The position numbers and the translations under genes were made by a program. A DNA stretch of 64,000 nucleotides from NCBI GenBank assembly GCA_029706075.1, contig JAINUG010000015.1, positions 4,003,154 through 4,067,153 on the forward strand, given 5' to 3'. Of this stretch, positions 1-13,700 are shown in pieces. The notes beneath the pieces are model-generated. The model saw only the letters and a list, made by a program, of their open reading frames with translations, was not told the DNA's origin and searched no databases. The DNA comes from Aldrovandia affinis (Eukaryota; Chordata; Actinopteri; Notacanthiformes; Halosauridae). Every line of letters begins with the position of its first letter. Within the stretch, counting starts at the first letter, position 1.

Positions 1-3000
1 GTGCTGGTTGTATGTGTTCAGTGTGCTGCAGGAGCACTAACACGCACCTTTATATCTACATAACATGCATTGGCAGCGGTTCAATGTTACCTTTTCTACA
101 AGATCCTTATATCCAGATACGTAGATTGCTATCAAGGTGAAGGAGAGCATACCTTAAATGCAAAGTGAGCTTCAGAGCTCCACATATAATTAAGGCCAAG
201 CCAGGGAAAAGCCATTTGTCTTCTGGCGAGAGTTTAGGGCTGTGCTTTACCAAGAATATGATTGAGGGCGACCCCTTATATGAGACTTTATATTTACCTT
301 TGCGAATGAAATGTCATGCAATCAGGGACACACCGGGAAGGATTGTGTTGATGCCCAGTGCTGACAGGACCCACGGGCATTCTGTGATGAAAACAACAGT
401 GTGTGAAAAGCACAAATCCGTTTGAACAGAATGTGAGGGGGATGGAGTTTGAAATGACTGGAACCTGACTGAAACTGAGAAAAGCAGCGTAGCGAGGCAC
501 TTTGCGGCTCCAGCTCTGTTCTGTTCTCAGGGAACTTTTTTTCCAGTTCATGAACACGCACTTCGGCTCCATGTGCATGCTTTCATCTCAGTTTTTCCAT
601 GGGTGTCTTTCGCTAGCAGGCTTTCAATTCCTGGAACCCAAACCATTCGGACAAATACTCTGGTAAACATAATTGATCTATATAAACATAGTTGTGGGCT
701 TATAAAGTCTGTTGTTATTCATTAAATGAGTCTATTAGGGGACTTTCATATATATATATCCGGCCCTTAACAGCACTTTAGGCCAAGTAAGATTTATTAT
801 TTATCATCTGCACATTGACAAGTTTTTAACTGAAAACAGCTGCCTGGGGCAAACCCTTTGCAATAATCCCTGTAATTAAAAAAAAAGGAAAAAACAGACC
901 GATTTCATGGAATGAATTAATTCATGGTTGAAAAGTATGTTGCCGCTGGCAATGATCACTCTGGAGCTCCTCAGATCCTGAGTTGGACATAGCTGTCAGA
1001 CATCAGCATGGTCTCACCGAGGCATGTCTAAAGGTGGATTCGAGCAGGATCTTGGACTGCCACCTCACTGATTTACCATCCCACTAAATGACCACCCCCC
1101 CATGTCTTCAACTCACTATAGATTTAGTGTAGTTTATGGGCTTGTATTAGAACAGCCGAAGCATTACTCCGTTAGGTTATGGTCCAAGTAGGCCACCGTC
1201 ATGCATTCTGATTTGTAACAGAACCCCTTGAGAATCAAGTGTGCCAAAGGCAATTGGAAACTAATGGCGTTAATGACTTGTGTCTCCAGTCCTGCATTGA
1301 TACTTCCGATTGGCAGTAATTGCGTAATTGGGGAATAATAATTGGCTGTGAATGTAATTGTGATCCTGAGAAAGAATTGCATTTCAGGTTTGCCAACAGC
1401 AGTACTATGGGGAGTGTGGTCTCCCTTAAGTACCCTTTTCACTTTCATCCCACTGGAATGGGAATCCGTAATACATGCTGATGGTGCTACCAGTTGTGCT
1501 TTAAAGTGTAGGGAAACCAGTCCCTTCCTTTTCATTTATGGATTAGATGGTTGTAGACGTCTTTGATGGGATAGTGCTAAAATGGATTGTGCTGAACCGC
1601 TTGTGGGAATGTCCACAGTTTAATGAGTTTGATCTTGAAGTCGTGCCACAAGTTGCACACGTGTTCCTCTGCTTTTATAATCCATGCCTTCACCAAAGGC
1701 GTTGACCACAAAACAGTCATTTCACAAGGCTGGGTTATATAATCTTCATAGAAGCCCGTGCTGCCTCAATGGGCTTCAATTATTTTGTTGCAGGAATAGG
1801 GCTATAATCAAAGAGCGCGCTGCCATTTTCGGAAGCGTTTCAGTGCTGCCGGTATCACAATTAGCACGAGGTAACCACCACCTGAGTCTGTCCTCTTAGT
1901 TGCAACTTGTTGCACCTTCATTCCACAGCCTTGAATCATTCCCTCCCCGTGCTGTTCTGTGGTCACTAATCTGCTGTTTGTTATGGTCCGTGGAGTGTTT
2001 AGTGTTTAATCCCTGAAATATGCAGACCTCGGGGTAGCGTGTGTTGTGGCCCCGGGGGCATTGTTGTGACAGCTCCTCTGCCTACTTTAGTTCCAGTTTG
2101 ATCTCAAAGGGCAGTTTCATGTTGATGGATATTTTAGATTTTTTTTTCGTTTTCTGTGAAGGCATTTTTTCCTAACCTGTTGATACAGGACAGTGTCTGA
2201 TTTGACTATCAAGCGTAATCGCGGTCTTGTCATGGGGGCTCTCTCCTCAACATGCCCGTATTATCTGTTCCGTGTACTGATTAAGTATATTAAGTGCATT
2301 CATTCTGCAGAATAAAGGCATTGGCTATGAAGATAAAGAAGGGCTTAACTCTGGACGAACTCTGGCTTTATAAAAACACATTTGTCCTTTTTTAATAGGC
2401 ATCCAGGAAACGGAACACCCAAGAATTAGCCAGACAAATTGCTACCAAGTTTACCAACGAGGTGCAGAGCCACTTGATTTGTTTGGAGGGTTTCAAAATA
2501 AACAGGAGACAGATGTGTGTTCTGATTTGACTGTAGAAGTAAATTCTTAGTCATGTTAAATTAGAGGTGGGATGCAGGATGTTGTTTGACAAGTTGTCTG
2601 AAAATGGCCTCTTGCAAAAACCTCGTGTTTATCCCAAGAAATAGACTGCAGAGTTGGATTTTTAACACAAAATAAAATTGTGATTTACAGTTTAACCTGG
2701 ATTATTGTGTGAGATACTACTTTTGTGAATGTTGCTCATTTATTTATCTTATTACAAGAATAGTACATTATTACCACAGTACTCACAAGTGCATTCAAGT
2801 GAAAGACAAATATGGGAAGATTTCAGCTCTGATTTGTAGGGAAAAAAAATGCTGGAGTAGACTTGAATTGAATTCAGACATCATCATCTATCTATCTGTC
2901 TATTACAAAGGAACTATTGTTTGTGTGTTTGGTCTTGTCTTGCTAGTGAAGAGAGGGAATGTATTGGAGGTGCAAAAGATGTAAATGGGGAGCAATGTAT

Positions 3001-5222
3001 GTCACATAATTGCATAGGGGGAAAAAAAGCAGTCTTTAAGGACCGAGTACACAAGACATTTCAAGTTGAGGTTTTAGAAAGGCTGCCTGCTTTTGATCTA
3101 GAACTTGCTGAAGAACCACTGAATTGCTAAAAATGCATACCCCCATGCACTTGATGCTGTATTCAGAAATACCTGGTAGCAGATCCCTCCCTGCAAAGAA
3201 ATGGTTAAACTTCTGATAGTTCTATTTACTTACGGTGTATTTATGAGTGGTTTTTCATCACAGCCACGGTGTGGTCCCCGGCCTACCTCTCCTTTAATCC
3301 CATTAAAAGAAGTGCAGCTGTTTTCCTCTTTTAAAAGCTTGCCTGTCTGATTCAGACTCAGGGAAAACAGGAGTAAACAGCCTGTGGTTCAATGCAGTGA
3401 CTGCTTTGATTTATAGCTCCAGCAGAGGGAGGAGAGATTCTTCATGGGGAAGTAAATCGCATATTTTCCCTCCGGTGAGAAAAACAGCAGATCTGCTAAA
3501 ATCGGGTTGTGTGTTTTCCTTTTTTTAAGCCATGATACTGGAATCGCAGAGGCCATAAACAGCAGACGTAAGCACAGTGTCACTGAAAGGAGAGGGCAAT
3601 GGATGGGAATTGGCTGGTGTCTTTTTATTTTACGCTTCTGTGAATGCTTTTGAACTACATCAGGCCTCTTAAGAAGATTAAAAGGCCATTTATATTCTTC
3701 TCTTTTCTATGATCTTCTCATTTCTAATAGTTGTATACTTAACTATCTCTCTCTTTATCTCTCCCTCTCTTACACACACTCTCTGTCTCTCTCTCTCTTC
3801 CATCTGTATTGTTTGCCTGGCTGTGTTTGTGCAATACTGAAAGACATACGCGTGTAGGAGCAAAGGTAACATCTTTGTATAAACATCTTTTAAAAGCAAA
3901 CCTGGGCTAAATTTAAGGTACAGCTATGTCCCCATCCCACATACCTCATATCTCTGGAATGGAGCTGAAGTTCAGCTCTCCAATAAGGTCCTCAAGGCAG
4001 TGGGCTGTTCCTGTAACCTGCCAGAAACACTGCCTAACCAGTACGCTTGTTTTATTGTGCGGAGCATGTAGCCAATTAAGGCTGCAGCAGCTGCCATCGG
4101 CCTGGCCAGTAACGTACAGCAAATTTGCAACATGTGTGATTGTGCTGAGGGATTGGATTAGAAGCATGTGGTGAGGGCGTCCTCGTATGCTTTCAAAAAC
4201 AATCTGGCCCAATGTAAACGATGCAGAGAGACGGTTGTGCTATCATGCCATTCTCTCTCTCTCTCGCGGATGTAGAGTGGAAATGACCTGACCTTCAGTG
4301 CTGTTTTGATGGTAGGGAATAATTAGACTGGGTTTGATGTCATTATAAACTTCAGATGTATTGCTTTACCCCGTTCTCAATAATATTGCCTTTTATCCAG
4401 AACAATGGCTACTTCCTATTTTTCTCCTGGTGAACTGAATTAGCGAATGGCCTAATGGTACGTTTCCCTGTCAGAGAGACATTCTGTACTGCATGTACTG
4501 TATTTCTCTCCCAGGAAGAGTACATTGTGAGTAGTAATGGAGTAGAGGGCTGTGGATTTGTGGAGTTGAGACGGGGATCGTGTGCTGGTGGTTCGATTCT
4601 GTTTTCTTTTCCCTGGCCTGGAAAGAACAGCGCACAGTGGGCCCGGAGCCAACAACACCCAGCCGTGGGGATCCTCTTCTTCCAGTGGCCGCTGATAGAA
4701 GCAGCGCATCTGGTCGTGGGATCCTGTTATTGTTCCGATAGTCTACAGGCCCCATGTGACTGCTATTGACTATGCACACTTTTGGAAAGTGCCACGTGTT
4801 TGCATTTGCTTTCGGCTGTTGTTTGAAAATTATGTTTAAAAAGTGCCTTTCAAAAAGAACTTGAATTGCTTCTGAACAAGAGTCCCTGATAATGACCTAT
4901 TGGTTGATATTGCACCAGTATGTTATTTTCTTGAGTCTTTTTGTTTTACCCACCTAATCTGTTATTGCCATCACAATATGAACCTCTTAATTTATGGTGA
5001 TTTCATAAAAGGTTTTTAATAATAGTTGACAGAATCATCTGAAGGCATAGCTTGAGGTTAGCTTCCTGCAAGGGCGTACGTTACCCTATTGTTATGAGCT
5101 GGTAAAGTACCGGTATTAAGGTATTAGCAGGCTACCTGCCCATCTTTATTCTATGTGATCCGGTTTCATTCAGCATGATTTTAATAGTGCCCGATGTATT
5201 TAATTTCATTGTCATTTCATTT
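1..5222. other. Intergenic DNA, no gene recognised
   Basis: No open frame here resembles a known protein, and I see no run of exon-like segments with matching phases. The sequence is moderately AT-rich with scattered short poly-A/T runs and CT-rich stretches (about 3,750-3,800). A segment near 1,230-1,390 is rich in TAATTG/CAATTG-type homeodomain core sites and could be regulatory. A short exon-like piece after an AG at about 2,400 stays open for some 40 codons but matches nothing I know. It could be distal regulatory DNA of the septin gene or of a gene to the left. Confidence 0.6.
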
Positions 5223-5494
5223 GTAGGTATATTTGTTTGTAATCAGTGTGTTTTCACTGGATATTTAGTGCAAATGTTTAAAAAATAAATAAAAAGTAAG
5301 AATAGAAAGGTTTTCTTCAGCAGGCAAATTGTGTTAATGTATTTATTGTTGTAGGTATATTTGTTTGTAATCAGTGGGGATATTTCCTCAAATTTTAAAG
5401 ATATGTTTTGTGTTATATATTTTAATGGATGACAGTAGGGGGAGGCAGGAAAGGGATTTGAAAAGATAGCCAGTGTTATATATTTTAATGGATG
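5223..5494. repeat. Two pairs of short direct repeats
   Basis: A 26-base segment at 5,223-5,248 recurs exactly at 5,351-5,376, 128 bases away. Immediately downstream, a different 22-base segment at 5,410-5,431 recurs exactly at 5,473-5,494, 63 bases away. Both copies of each pair read in the same direction. The sequence between the copies is not obviously duplicated. They could be relics of local tandem duplication or of a degraded mobile element. They lie within the long minus-strand open frame at 5,243-5,974. Confidence 0.75.
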
Positions 5495-6937
5495 TAACTT
5501 TGCTTGATAGTGAAAAGAGCCAAAAACAGAGCCTTCTCTTCTGCACAGATGGTTTGGTTTCTGGCATTTTGGCTGTTGTTTTGGAATGTGGAAGGTAAAG
5601 TGAGTTCTGAATTGATAATCAGTGGTGTTCTGTTTACACAAACCTTTTCTTTTTGTGGTTGTGAATGTTTGGAGATGATCTAGGTTGATAGGGTCTCCCA
5701 ACCACAAGTGCTCTTTGCAGAAAGTGTGGAATGTTCCACAACTGTCAGCCATAATTATTCCCAGCAGACATGTACAGTTTGTCTTAAAGCCCAGGTACCC
5801 TGGAAGGTGTACAGAATTCACTGGCATGCAGCCCTTGGAGAAATACTGGAACACACATGGCATGTGGGTCTGGAAAGTCTCCAGTATCCAGTATTTAAAA
5901 AAAAAATAGTATCCAGAAGATTCTAATTTTGAAAACCTGGACCTTCTCCATTTCCAAAAATTGAAATAGAGCACGCATTTGAATTGTTATTCGTACCCGT
6001 TTTGAAAGATAATAATTGTGTACTACTAAATAGGTTTGGTCAATGTGTAGCACACCGCACCATGGGTAATGGTGCCAACTTACTACTAGATGTCACAGAG
6101 GAATGGAGCAATGATGGATCTGTTCTGACTTGGTTTTCTACTGACTTGGTTGCGTTAACACTGTGGAATGGGAACTGGCAGTCACACAGCCCTGGCATTA
6201 CAAAGTGCCTAAGCCTTACAGCTGAACATCTCTATGCTTTATGTTGCTGTTGACTGGTAGTACTACATCTCCAGTGTAGGGCAACTGGCCTGTTTCATCA
6301 TACACAAAGAAAGCTGGCCTTAGCCTCCGCAGTAAGAGCACTTATCTGTAATTGTAGTACAAAGTAAGAATTGAGAAGTGGTTTAATTAAGGTTATGAAC
6401 CTACCACATGATGACTTTGAGTGGAAATTCCTGGCTCACCCTTGAGCCAGCTAGTTTATCCAGACCTTTCCACTGACTGTTCCCAACAAACAAGAGGGAA
6501 AGCATCTGGAAGATGGATCTTTTCACTATTTATATTGGGCTATACTTCACTAAGGGGTTTGCGTAAATGAGTATTGTAACCCGGACAATCTTTGTTTCTC
6601 AGTTTCTGACATGTAAATGAACTTCAGACGTCACCTGAAAAGACGAGGCTCTTTGACACAAATTAGTCTGTCTGTTCATTTATTTTTTAGAATCTGGTTT
6701 ATTTACAATTGTCATCACTAATTGTGAAATGAACTAACCGTCATTAATCTTCCGTGGCAGGTTTATGGTGATCTTTGTCTGTCCCTACTAAACAATGCAA
6801 TGAGAATCTTACCATTCCTAGCAACACTTTTTAAAATAATGAACTCCAGTGCTACAATACTTCTGCATCTACATGAATGAAAGGGTTACCCGTCCCTATT
6901 TTGTAGTCCATTTCTGCAGCACTACATTCTGCTGAAG

Positions 6938-7050
6938 CTGCGCCAATCAGACGGTGCGATAACCGTCTAACCAGCCTGTCTGTGTTACGACCAATTGTCT
7001 GCGTTTTAACCAACCCGCCGGGGCTGTAGCCGATCCGTCTGCATTGTATG
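6938..7050. repeat. Degenerate ~20-bp GC-rich tandem repeat
   Basis: Roughly four units of about 20 bases follow one another, each starting ACCA or AGCC and containing a GTCTG-like core. Two examples are ACCAGCCTGTCTGTGTTACG and ACCAATTGTCTGCGTTTTA. The block is CpG- and GC-richer than the surrounding DNA. The units are diverged, so the repeat is old or the periodicity is partly accidental. Confidence 0.4.
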
Positions 7051-9857
7051 GGGCTTGTGGAAAGGTCTAAGCTTGTGATTATGTTTGAGGAAATATGGGT
7101 CAGATACCAGATGTGCTCTCTACAAAAGAAAAACCAGAAAGAGTTACAAACTTTGCAGGGTCAGAGAAAAAGGAAGTGCTATTAACGCTTAAATAAAGAC
7201 TAAAAATACTCTTCTTTTGAAAAGATGGGATGTTGGATAAAGTGCTACACCCAGGAGGATCTTATTACACAAAAAGGTAATGACTTTTGAACCTGACTGA
7301 ACTGTAAAACAGCCAGTATTTTAAACTTACTATTTTTTTCTGTCCTTTTCTGTATCACATCAATATTATTGCCGTGCAGCCTTTGGATAATGGTTGCACA
7401 GTGTTTATGTTCAAAATCTGAAAATTACCAGTCTCCTCTTTATGCTTTTTCAGCACCAATGTAGATGGGTTTTTTTTGCCAAAGGACAAACACTATTCAA
7501 AGTAATTCTTGCAATTTCATGCAAAGATAGTTTTTATTAAAAAGATGAGTGAAAATCATTACTATTTAGTAAGACCTATTTTTGCGCTCTTCTACCAACT
7601 TTTTGCAGTATTATACAATTTCTCACCAAATTAGAGCACGTTGGACTTTTAAATGTACCAGTGCACTGACGAAAAAGCAGTGTTTCATGTGTTGCAGTTT
7701 TTATTAAAATTGAGATTTTTAGAAACGATGCTGCATTAAAAATGAATGGTGAAAAGTTCGCTTGTGTGTTAGCATAGTGCACTTCAGTAAAATAGCCATT
7801 CCAACACACCAAGCCATTATTTAGAGCCAAAATGGCAGTGACCAGCAGCCCATTAAAGCACTGTTATGACAACCATGTTACCTCCTCCCCATTTACACTC
7901 CCATGCAGAGCACTAGCGGTTCAACAGCTTTGTTAGCAGCTATCTAAGTTAGGTTAGTCAGTCGACCAGCTTAGCTTAGTTCTTGTAAAGGACAGAACTT
8001 TCTACTCTGTACAACTGTAATTTAGCTATACTAGTTTGTCTCTTAGTTTATTAGCTAAAGTTAGCTAGCAAGCAGTATCTAAATATAGCTGGCTAAATGG
8101 TCTCATGCATGGTCATGTAGCTACAGTAATAGAACATTCTATTTCAAGTTGTTCAAAAAAAACACTTCCAGTGCCAGTAGCATTGTTATTTAGATATACG
8201 TCAAAGGGCTAGCAGGAAACATAAGCTTCAAGTATTATGTTACATTTTAAGTATCATGTTTTATTTCTCTCCAAGAACTGCTTAACCGAGGAATTCACAG
8301 AGCAGGAAGTCCTGTCTGCTCCCTGTGAATGTATGGACTATTCTCACTTCCCTGAGAATTGTTCCAATAAGATCTAATAAACATTGTGTGTTGGAAGACT
8401 TATCAGTACATGGGTCAAAATAATGGTCGAGGTGCTTGTGTGAATTTCCAGCTTTTGCCAACCAGTATCTCTCACTTAAAACATAGTGTTTTTGGGTTTA
8501 ATTATCTGTAGTATAGTTGTAACTGAATTGACAAAGAACTTTAATGAAGATGTGTAGAAGTCTAATTAATTGTGAGAAATGTGGAAGACAGAGTTGACAA
8601 ACCAGGAATCACCACTCTGATGGTTTCTGATTGTAAATATATGGTGTTATCATGTTATCTGCTGTTAAAGAAACACTTTTTAAGATACAATCATTTTTAT
8701 CTAGAGCGTATCCTGTCTTGTCCCATAATGCAGAGTTAAATTGCATAAAGAAATGTAACCGTTATCAGTTACTGCTTATCATGCTGGACACCCCCACATC
8801 CGGAACATACAGGGTGCAGAAATGACATAACATTTTTTTCTTTCTTTCTTCGAACTGACATGGGCTGCCCTCTTTCTTTGAGTTCTGTCTTAATTTTCGT
8901 GTGTTAATGCATACATCACTGATTTATAACAGAAAATGATAAATGAATCTGTTAAATGAGAGTAGGCCTCAAAAGCCAGAAAAGCAGAGATGCAAGGCCA
9001 GCTGACTGCCCAGAAAAATCTGTAACAACATAATCCATCCGAACGTACTGCAATTTTTTTTTACAATCCCTAATTACATGTTCGGCGTAGGGAAAATGGC
9101 ATCATAAATAATGATTGTATGTCATGTTTTAAACTGGAATGAAGACATTTTATACCCAATTACTTTAAGATGTTTTTTTAAGATTGTGATTTCTGGTAAG
9201 CATTTATTCATAATTAAACATGTTTAATCATACTGATTAGTAAACCAGAGACTGAACTCTAACATAAACCCTGACTAATGTGAACAATAATACACAGTGA
9301 TACCACATCCTCCCTTGCCAACAGAACACATCACCTGGAAACAGCGAAGGATGACATTTCCCAGGCAAAGGCCCTATTACGACTGTGGTTGCATCACATG
9401 ATGAGTCCTGATCATTATCTTCCAGAAAATAAATGACATGGCTGCGGTGTAGGCTATGGACAGCCAATTAAATGGAAAACCCTCAAATGTGAATCGGACT
9501 GCATTAGGCCAGCAAAGTGGCCTCCGGAACTCCACCAGTGTGTGCAAAGTTCACATAGATCTCTGTTTCTCTCTGTGCGATTGGTCACTGAGGCAGCAGG
9601 GCATTTAACAGGTAACATAACCTGGCTAATGACTATTCAGTGACATAAACTAGGTATGCATTCCTAAGAAATATTTTGTCTAACTAAATGAATGTTTGTA
9701 CATTGGTTTGAAAATGATTTTGTATATAAAATGTACATTCTTTCATTTCAACCTGTTCTTGACACTTATATTGGATTCTTGGGAAATGTATTCCCTGTTT
9801 TGGCCCAATCTTGCCCTGTATCATCTCCCATCTCTCATCTCTCTCAGCACTCTATCT

Positions 9858-9872
9858 CCAGCAGATGGCAGC
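9858..9872 (+). promoter_or_regulatory. CTCF-like motif, plus orientation
   Basis: The sequence CCAGCAGATGGCAGC matches the vertebrate CTCF core consensus (CCASYAGRKGGCRSY) at essentially every position. CTCF binds such sites and anchors chromatin loops. The motif lies about 10.5 kb upstream of the putative septin promoter and points towards the gene. A single motif of this length also arises by chance, so occupancy is inferred and not shown. Confidence 0.45.
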
Positions 9873-10730
9873 AGAGCAGAATTGCTTGCTAATCTATTCT
9901 TTATCTGTAAGGATTTCTGATTTCGTCCAAGTAAACAGGGCACTGGGGTGTTATTAAGTTTGATTGAAACAACACCAGCAGTCTTATGTTTTCTTTGGCG
10001 TCGCGCCTGGGTTTGTTTGCGTTCAAACGCATCCCTGTTGGTAATGGGCTGTAAATGAAGTGTTTAATTATGGGCACCTGAGCTCTTAGTGCGTTTCTTA
10101 CCTTTCAGTGCCTGAGGAAGGAGGGAGAACAAAGAAAAGCTTTTATCTACAAACAGATGGCATTTGTGTGCCGGGAGGTTGTGTACTTTGACCGAGGGGT
10201 TGTGTAGGTGTGAAACAGTCCTGGAGAGAGCGGGGTGTGGACGCCTGAACCAGACAGAGACAGCATGTGAAGAGACATTTAGAGCAAAACTATTACGTCT
10301 ATGAAAAATAGACTTAACAGCGATTCACTGAACTGAACTGAAGCCCCCACCCCCCACCCCCCCCTAGCTCTGAAGTGCGATGTGCTGAAGAAGAAATTGA
10401 AATGCGAAGGAAAGCGGGCAAGTTTATTTATACATGTGGTGCTACGCTGTATATAGCGGGGCAAATGAGTTGTCTGACCTCAACGGCAGCTTAAATTAGA
10501 GAAGACTGACTCCATGTTGCGTATTGGGGACGGGGGCCTCTGAAACGGGTACAGGGGGGTGCGAACAGGAATAGGGTCTTACAACGAGCCTTCCCGCTAC
10601 AACTGACGCACCTCCTCACAGGTGAGTGTTAAAGCTTGTTCACATGTGCTTGCGGGAAGACCGTACACTGGGTGTCAAACGATTCCAGTGGCTCAGCTAT
10701 TTCAGCTGATCGGCTGTCGAGTTACATGTG

Positions 10731-10780
10731 TGCGTGCGTGCGTGCGTGCGTGCGTGTGTATGAGTGTGTGTGCGCGTGCG
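10731..10780. repeat. (TGCG)n / (TG)n microsatellite
   Basis: About six TGCG units are followed by TGTGTATGAGTGTGTG and further TGCG/CG-rich sequence. This is simple alternating purine-pyrimidine DNA of a type able to form Z-DNA. It has no coding content. Confidence 0.85.
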
Positions 10781-13700
10781 TACATATGAGTGACTATTTG
10801 ACCAGCGCAGTATAAACTGTCGCTGGGAGCATTTGTTTCACTTTTGGCTGCCGTTCGACACAAGGCCACTTAATAAGTGGAAACTGTTGGTAGCCGATTA
10901 TGATCATTGGTGGCTTTTCTAATCTCCTTAAAAGCTGTTGACTCATTATGACCACTCAGCTCATTTTCCACGGGCATACTGCCATGATTGTATTTTATGT
11001 TTCGTTTTAAGTGGTTTTGGTTGGAGACTAATACAACGCTAGTTGATGCCCTTGTCAGTATGTCTCTCTGTAATAGATTAGCTGTCATATCAGTCGGCTT
11101 TACTTTCCCTCTAGTGAAGGAGCCAAAATGATCAAGTTACTATAACACAGCTGCATTCTCGTTATGAAAGTAAAAGTATACTGTATTAAACTGGGCTGCC
11201 CTGGAACGGTGCCTGACTAACTCAAGGAAGTACTCCAGTTTCGGGACAACAGTACGGATGTGTGATATGTACTACTCCTTGGGCAGTCTCACATTAAAGG
11301 AGTTCCTTTGAACTGTATGTTTTTAATGTCTGTTTCCTGAGAGAACATTGTAGGTGCCTCTATTTATAATGTCCTTTTGACTCAGTGTTTTCATTCCACA
11401 GCACTGTTTAAATGCCCGTACTTAATTTCCTATGGAAAATCATTTCTAATGGATGTTCCTATTATGGCCAGCAACATTGGTTGATGGCGTCTAAAGTTAG
11501 AGCATGCCCTGTGGGGCAAAATGCATAGGCTAATTACATCACCTGCTGACCATCACTGTCCACAATGAGTTTGTTCCCCATACATGGGCATGCTTGGTTC
11601 AGCTCATCTTTGGCTCACGCGAGATCCATCCATAAACAGAAGCAGTCTGATCCTCCTTAATGAGAGAGTTGAACTTTTCAGTCTGAGCAGAGCTCGCAAA
11701 GCAACAGCTTGCACCTCTGTGCACGTCAGAAGTGTCTCCAAGAGTCTGGCGGTTTTCGATTCAAAGAGGAAGAAGACTAAAACTTGATCTGTTGGGCTGA
11801 GTTTACATGTTGACACTTGCTGTGCAGTCCTTCAGAATTCTTCAAGGGAACTGAATTGACATGAAGTTAGCTTGAGGCTCAATTCGCAGGAGCCAGAGCT
11901 TTGACATATCTCCATATTTTAGTGACTTCTAAAAAAATAAAAAGGTACTGCTATTAAGATATGTTTACGTATATAACCGATACAATATTGTCGACTTTTG
12001 TTTGAAGGAAATGTTTGTTAAAAGCTCTTGTCGATTAAAGTATATTAATGCTGATTGAATTTGTCCTGTGATATACAAACGATTCTTTGCTCCTCAGTGA
12101 TTTGCATAAAATGTGTTTTGTAAAACTGAGCGTAGAAGCACAAAAATGCCAATGATATAAAAAATAAATGTTAAAAACAAAGCTGGCACTTGCACAGTAC
12201 TTAACATTGGTTTGAGTTTCTCGTTGCCTCTTTCTCTCTGAAATACATCCAAAAGAGCATTTGTACTGTCAAGTGTTAAGATATCCAGCTTTCCAAAAGG
12301 TAGTTTTTTAATTGAATAGTTATTCTTACAGAGAAGACCAAAAATTAAAAGCACAAAAAACATTCAATAAGCAGTGAGTTACCCCTGAAATAGGTTGCAC
12401 TTCCAAGTCATAGAATGAAGAATGCTATCGGGCCCTGCTTTGGAAACACATCTACACTCTTCCTATTGAAACAAGGTGAGCAGTGACCTACAGACATTTC
12501 ATTTGAACGTCGTGTTCACACGTCTGTGCTGTAACAGGCATGCCTGGGGATACGGTTGGCTGAACAAAGCATGCATATATTGCTTTTCGGAGTGGTCACG
12601 GTGACAGACCGCTTTGGAGGCTGGGGCGAGGGAGGTGGGCTAGAGACGGGGCCTGAGGAGTACTGAAAGGACAGAAGTAAATGGAAGCGATTTCCTTTTT
12701 GACAGCAGAGCAGGGGCTTGGTTCTGCTTCCTGCGAAGAGACGCCCTGCCGATTTAACCCTCTCAGCGACCAGCTGAGGCCATCTGAGATTTATATTTTA
12801 TTTATTTGTTTTTTGAATCAGTGCATGCCAACACATGCTGAGAAGCGACTACAAAATACAGGAAATCAAGCCTTCTATCTTTGAAAGTGATGAAGGTTTC
12901 ACTGACACCAGGTATTTTGTGTAGGTTTTGCCATCCATGTTTTGAAATGTCCACCAGACATTTTATAATAATAAATTAGGGCAAGGGAAGGCACCCACTG
13001 TTGGTGGTACAAATTGACAATGTGTAGGATGTGTGCAAACCAGTGAGAAAGGCAACTGGTTTTATGTTCTAGAACTGCCCAGACTGTAGTTCTGCAGTCC
13101 ATATGCAATTAGAATAATTTTAGAAAGATTTATTTCAAAATGCTTGTTTAATAATTAGGTACAAAAAAGTAACCAAAGATAAATTGTATAATAAATGTAC
13201 ACAGGGGGGAGGCAGTTTATTTTTGGTCCAAACCTGTGTTATTCCTTACAGTATTATTGAGAAATGTGAAGCTTTAAAGATTCAGAATTTGACTGCTTTA
13301 GTTCAATCACCATCTGAAGGAAAATGCATTAGCAAGTGATATTACAAGGGATTAAATGGCAGGAGTGCTTATGATAGGTCTATCACTGGCTCAGGCACTA
13401 ATTGAACTAGCATCTGTGGTTATTAATGAGGTACTGTAATATAGTAGTTGGAGGGAAGTGAGATATGAAGTACATGCACACACTTAGTCTCTCCATTTTA
13501 TATATCTATACAGTATGTGCCTATGTCAATTGTGTGTGTGTGTGTGTGCATAACAATTATTCAATAGCAAACTATAATTAGTTTATAGTAGTCAAAATAA
13601 ACCCAGTTGAAGAACTGTACCCAGAATTTCTTAACCAGTCTCGTGAGGACCAAGGCGTCCAACCGAACACCTTCCCAGAGTTTTTGTTTACTAACACGAA

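Noticed and set aside
2400..2540. Exon-like segment after a TTTTTTAATAG acceptor, open for about 40 codons
   Set aside because: It has no matching donor, no partner exons and no resemblance to a protein family that I can name.
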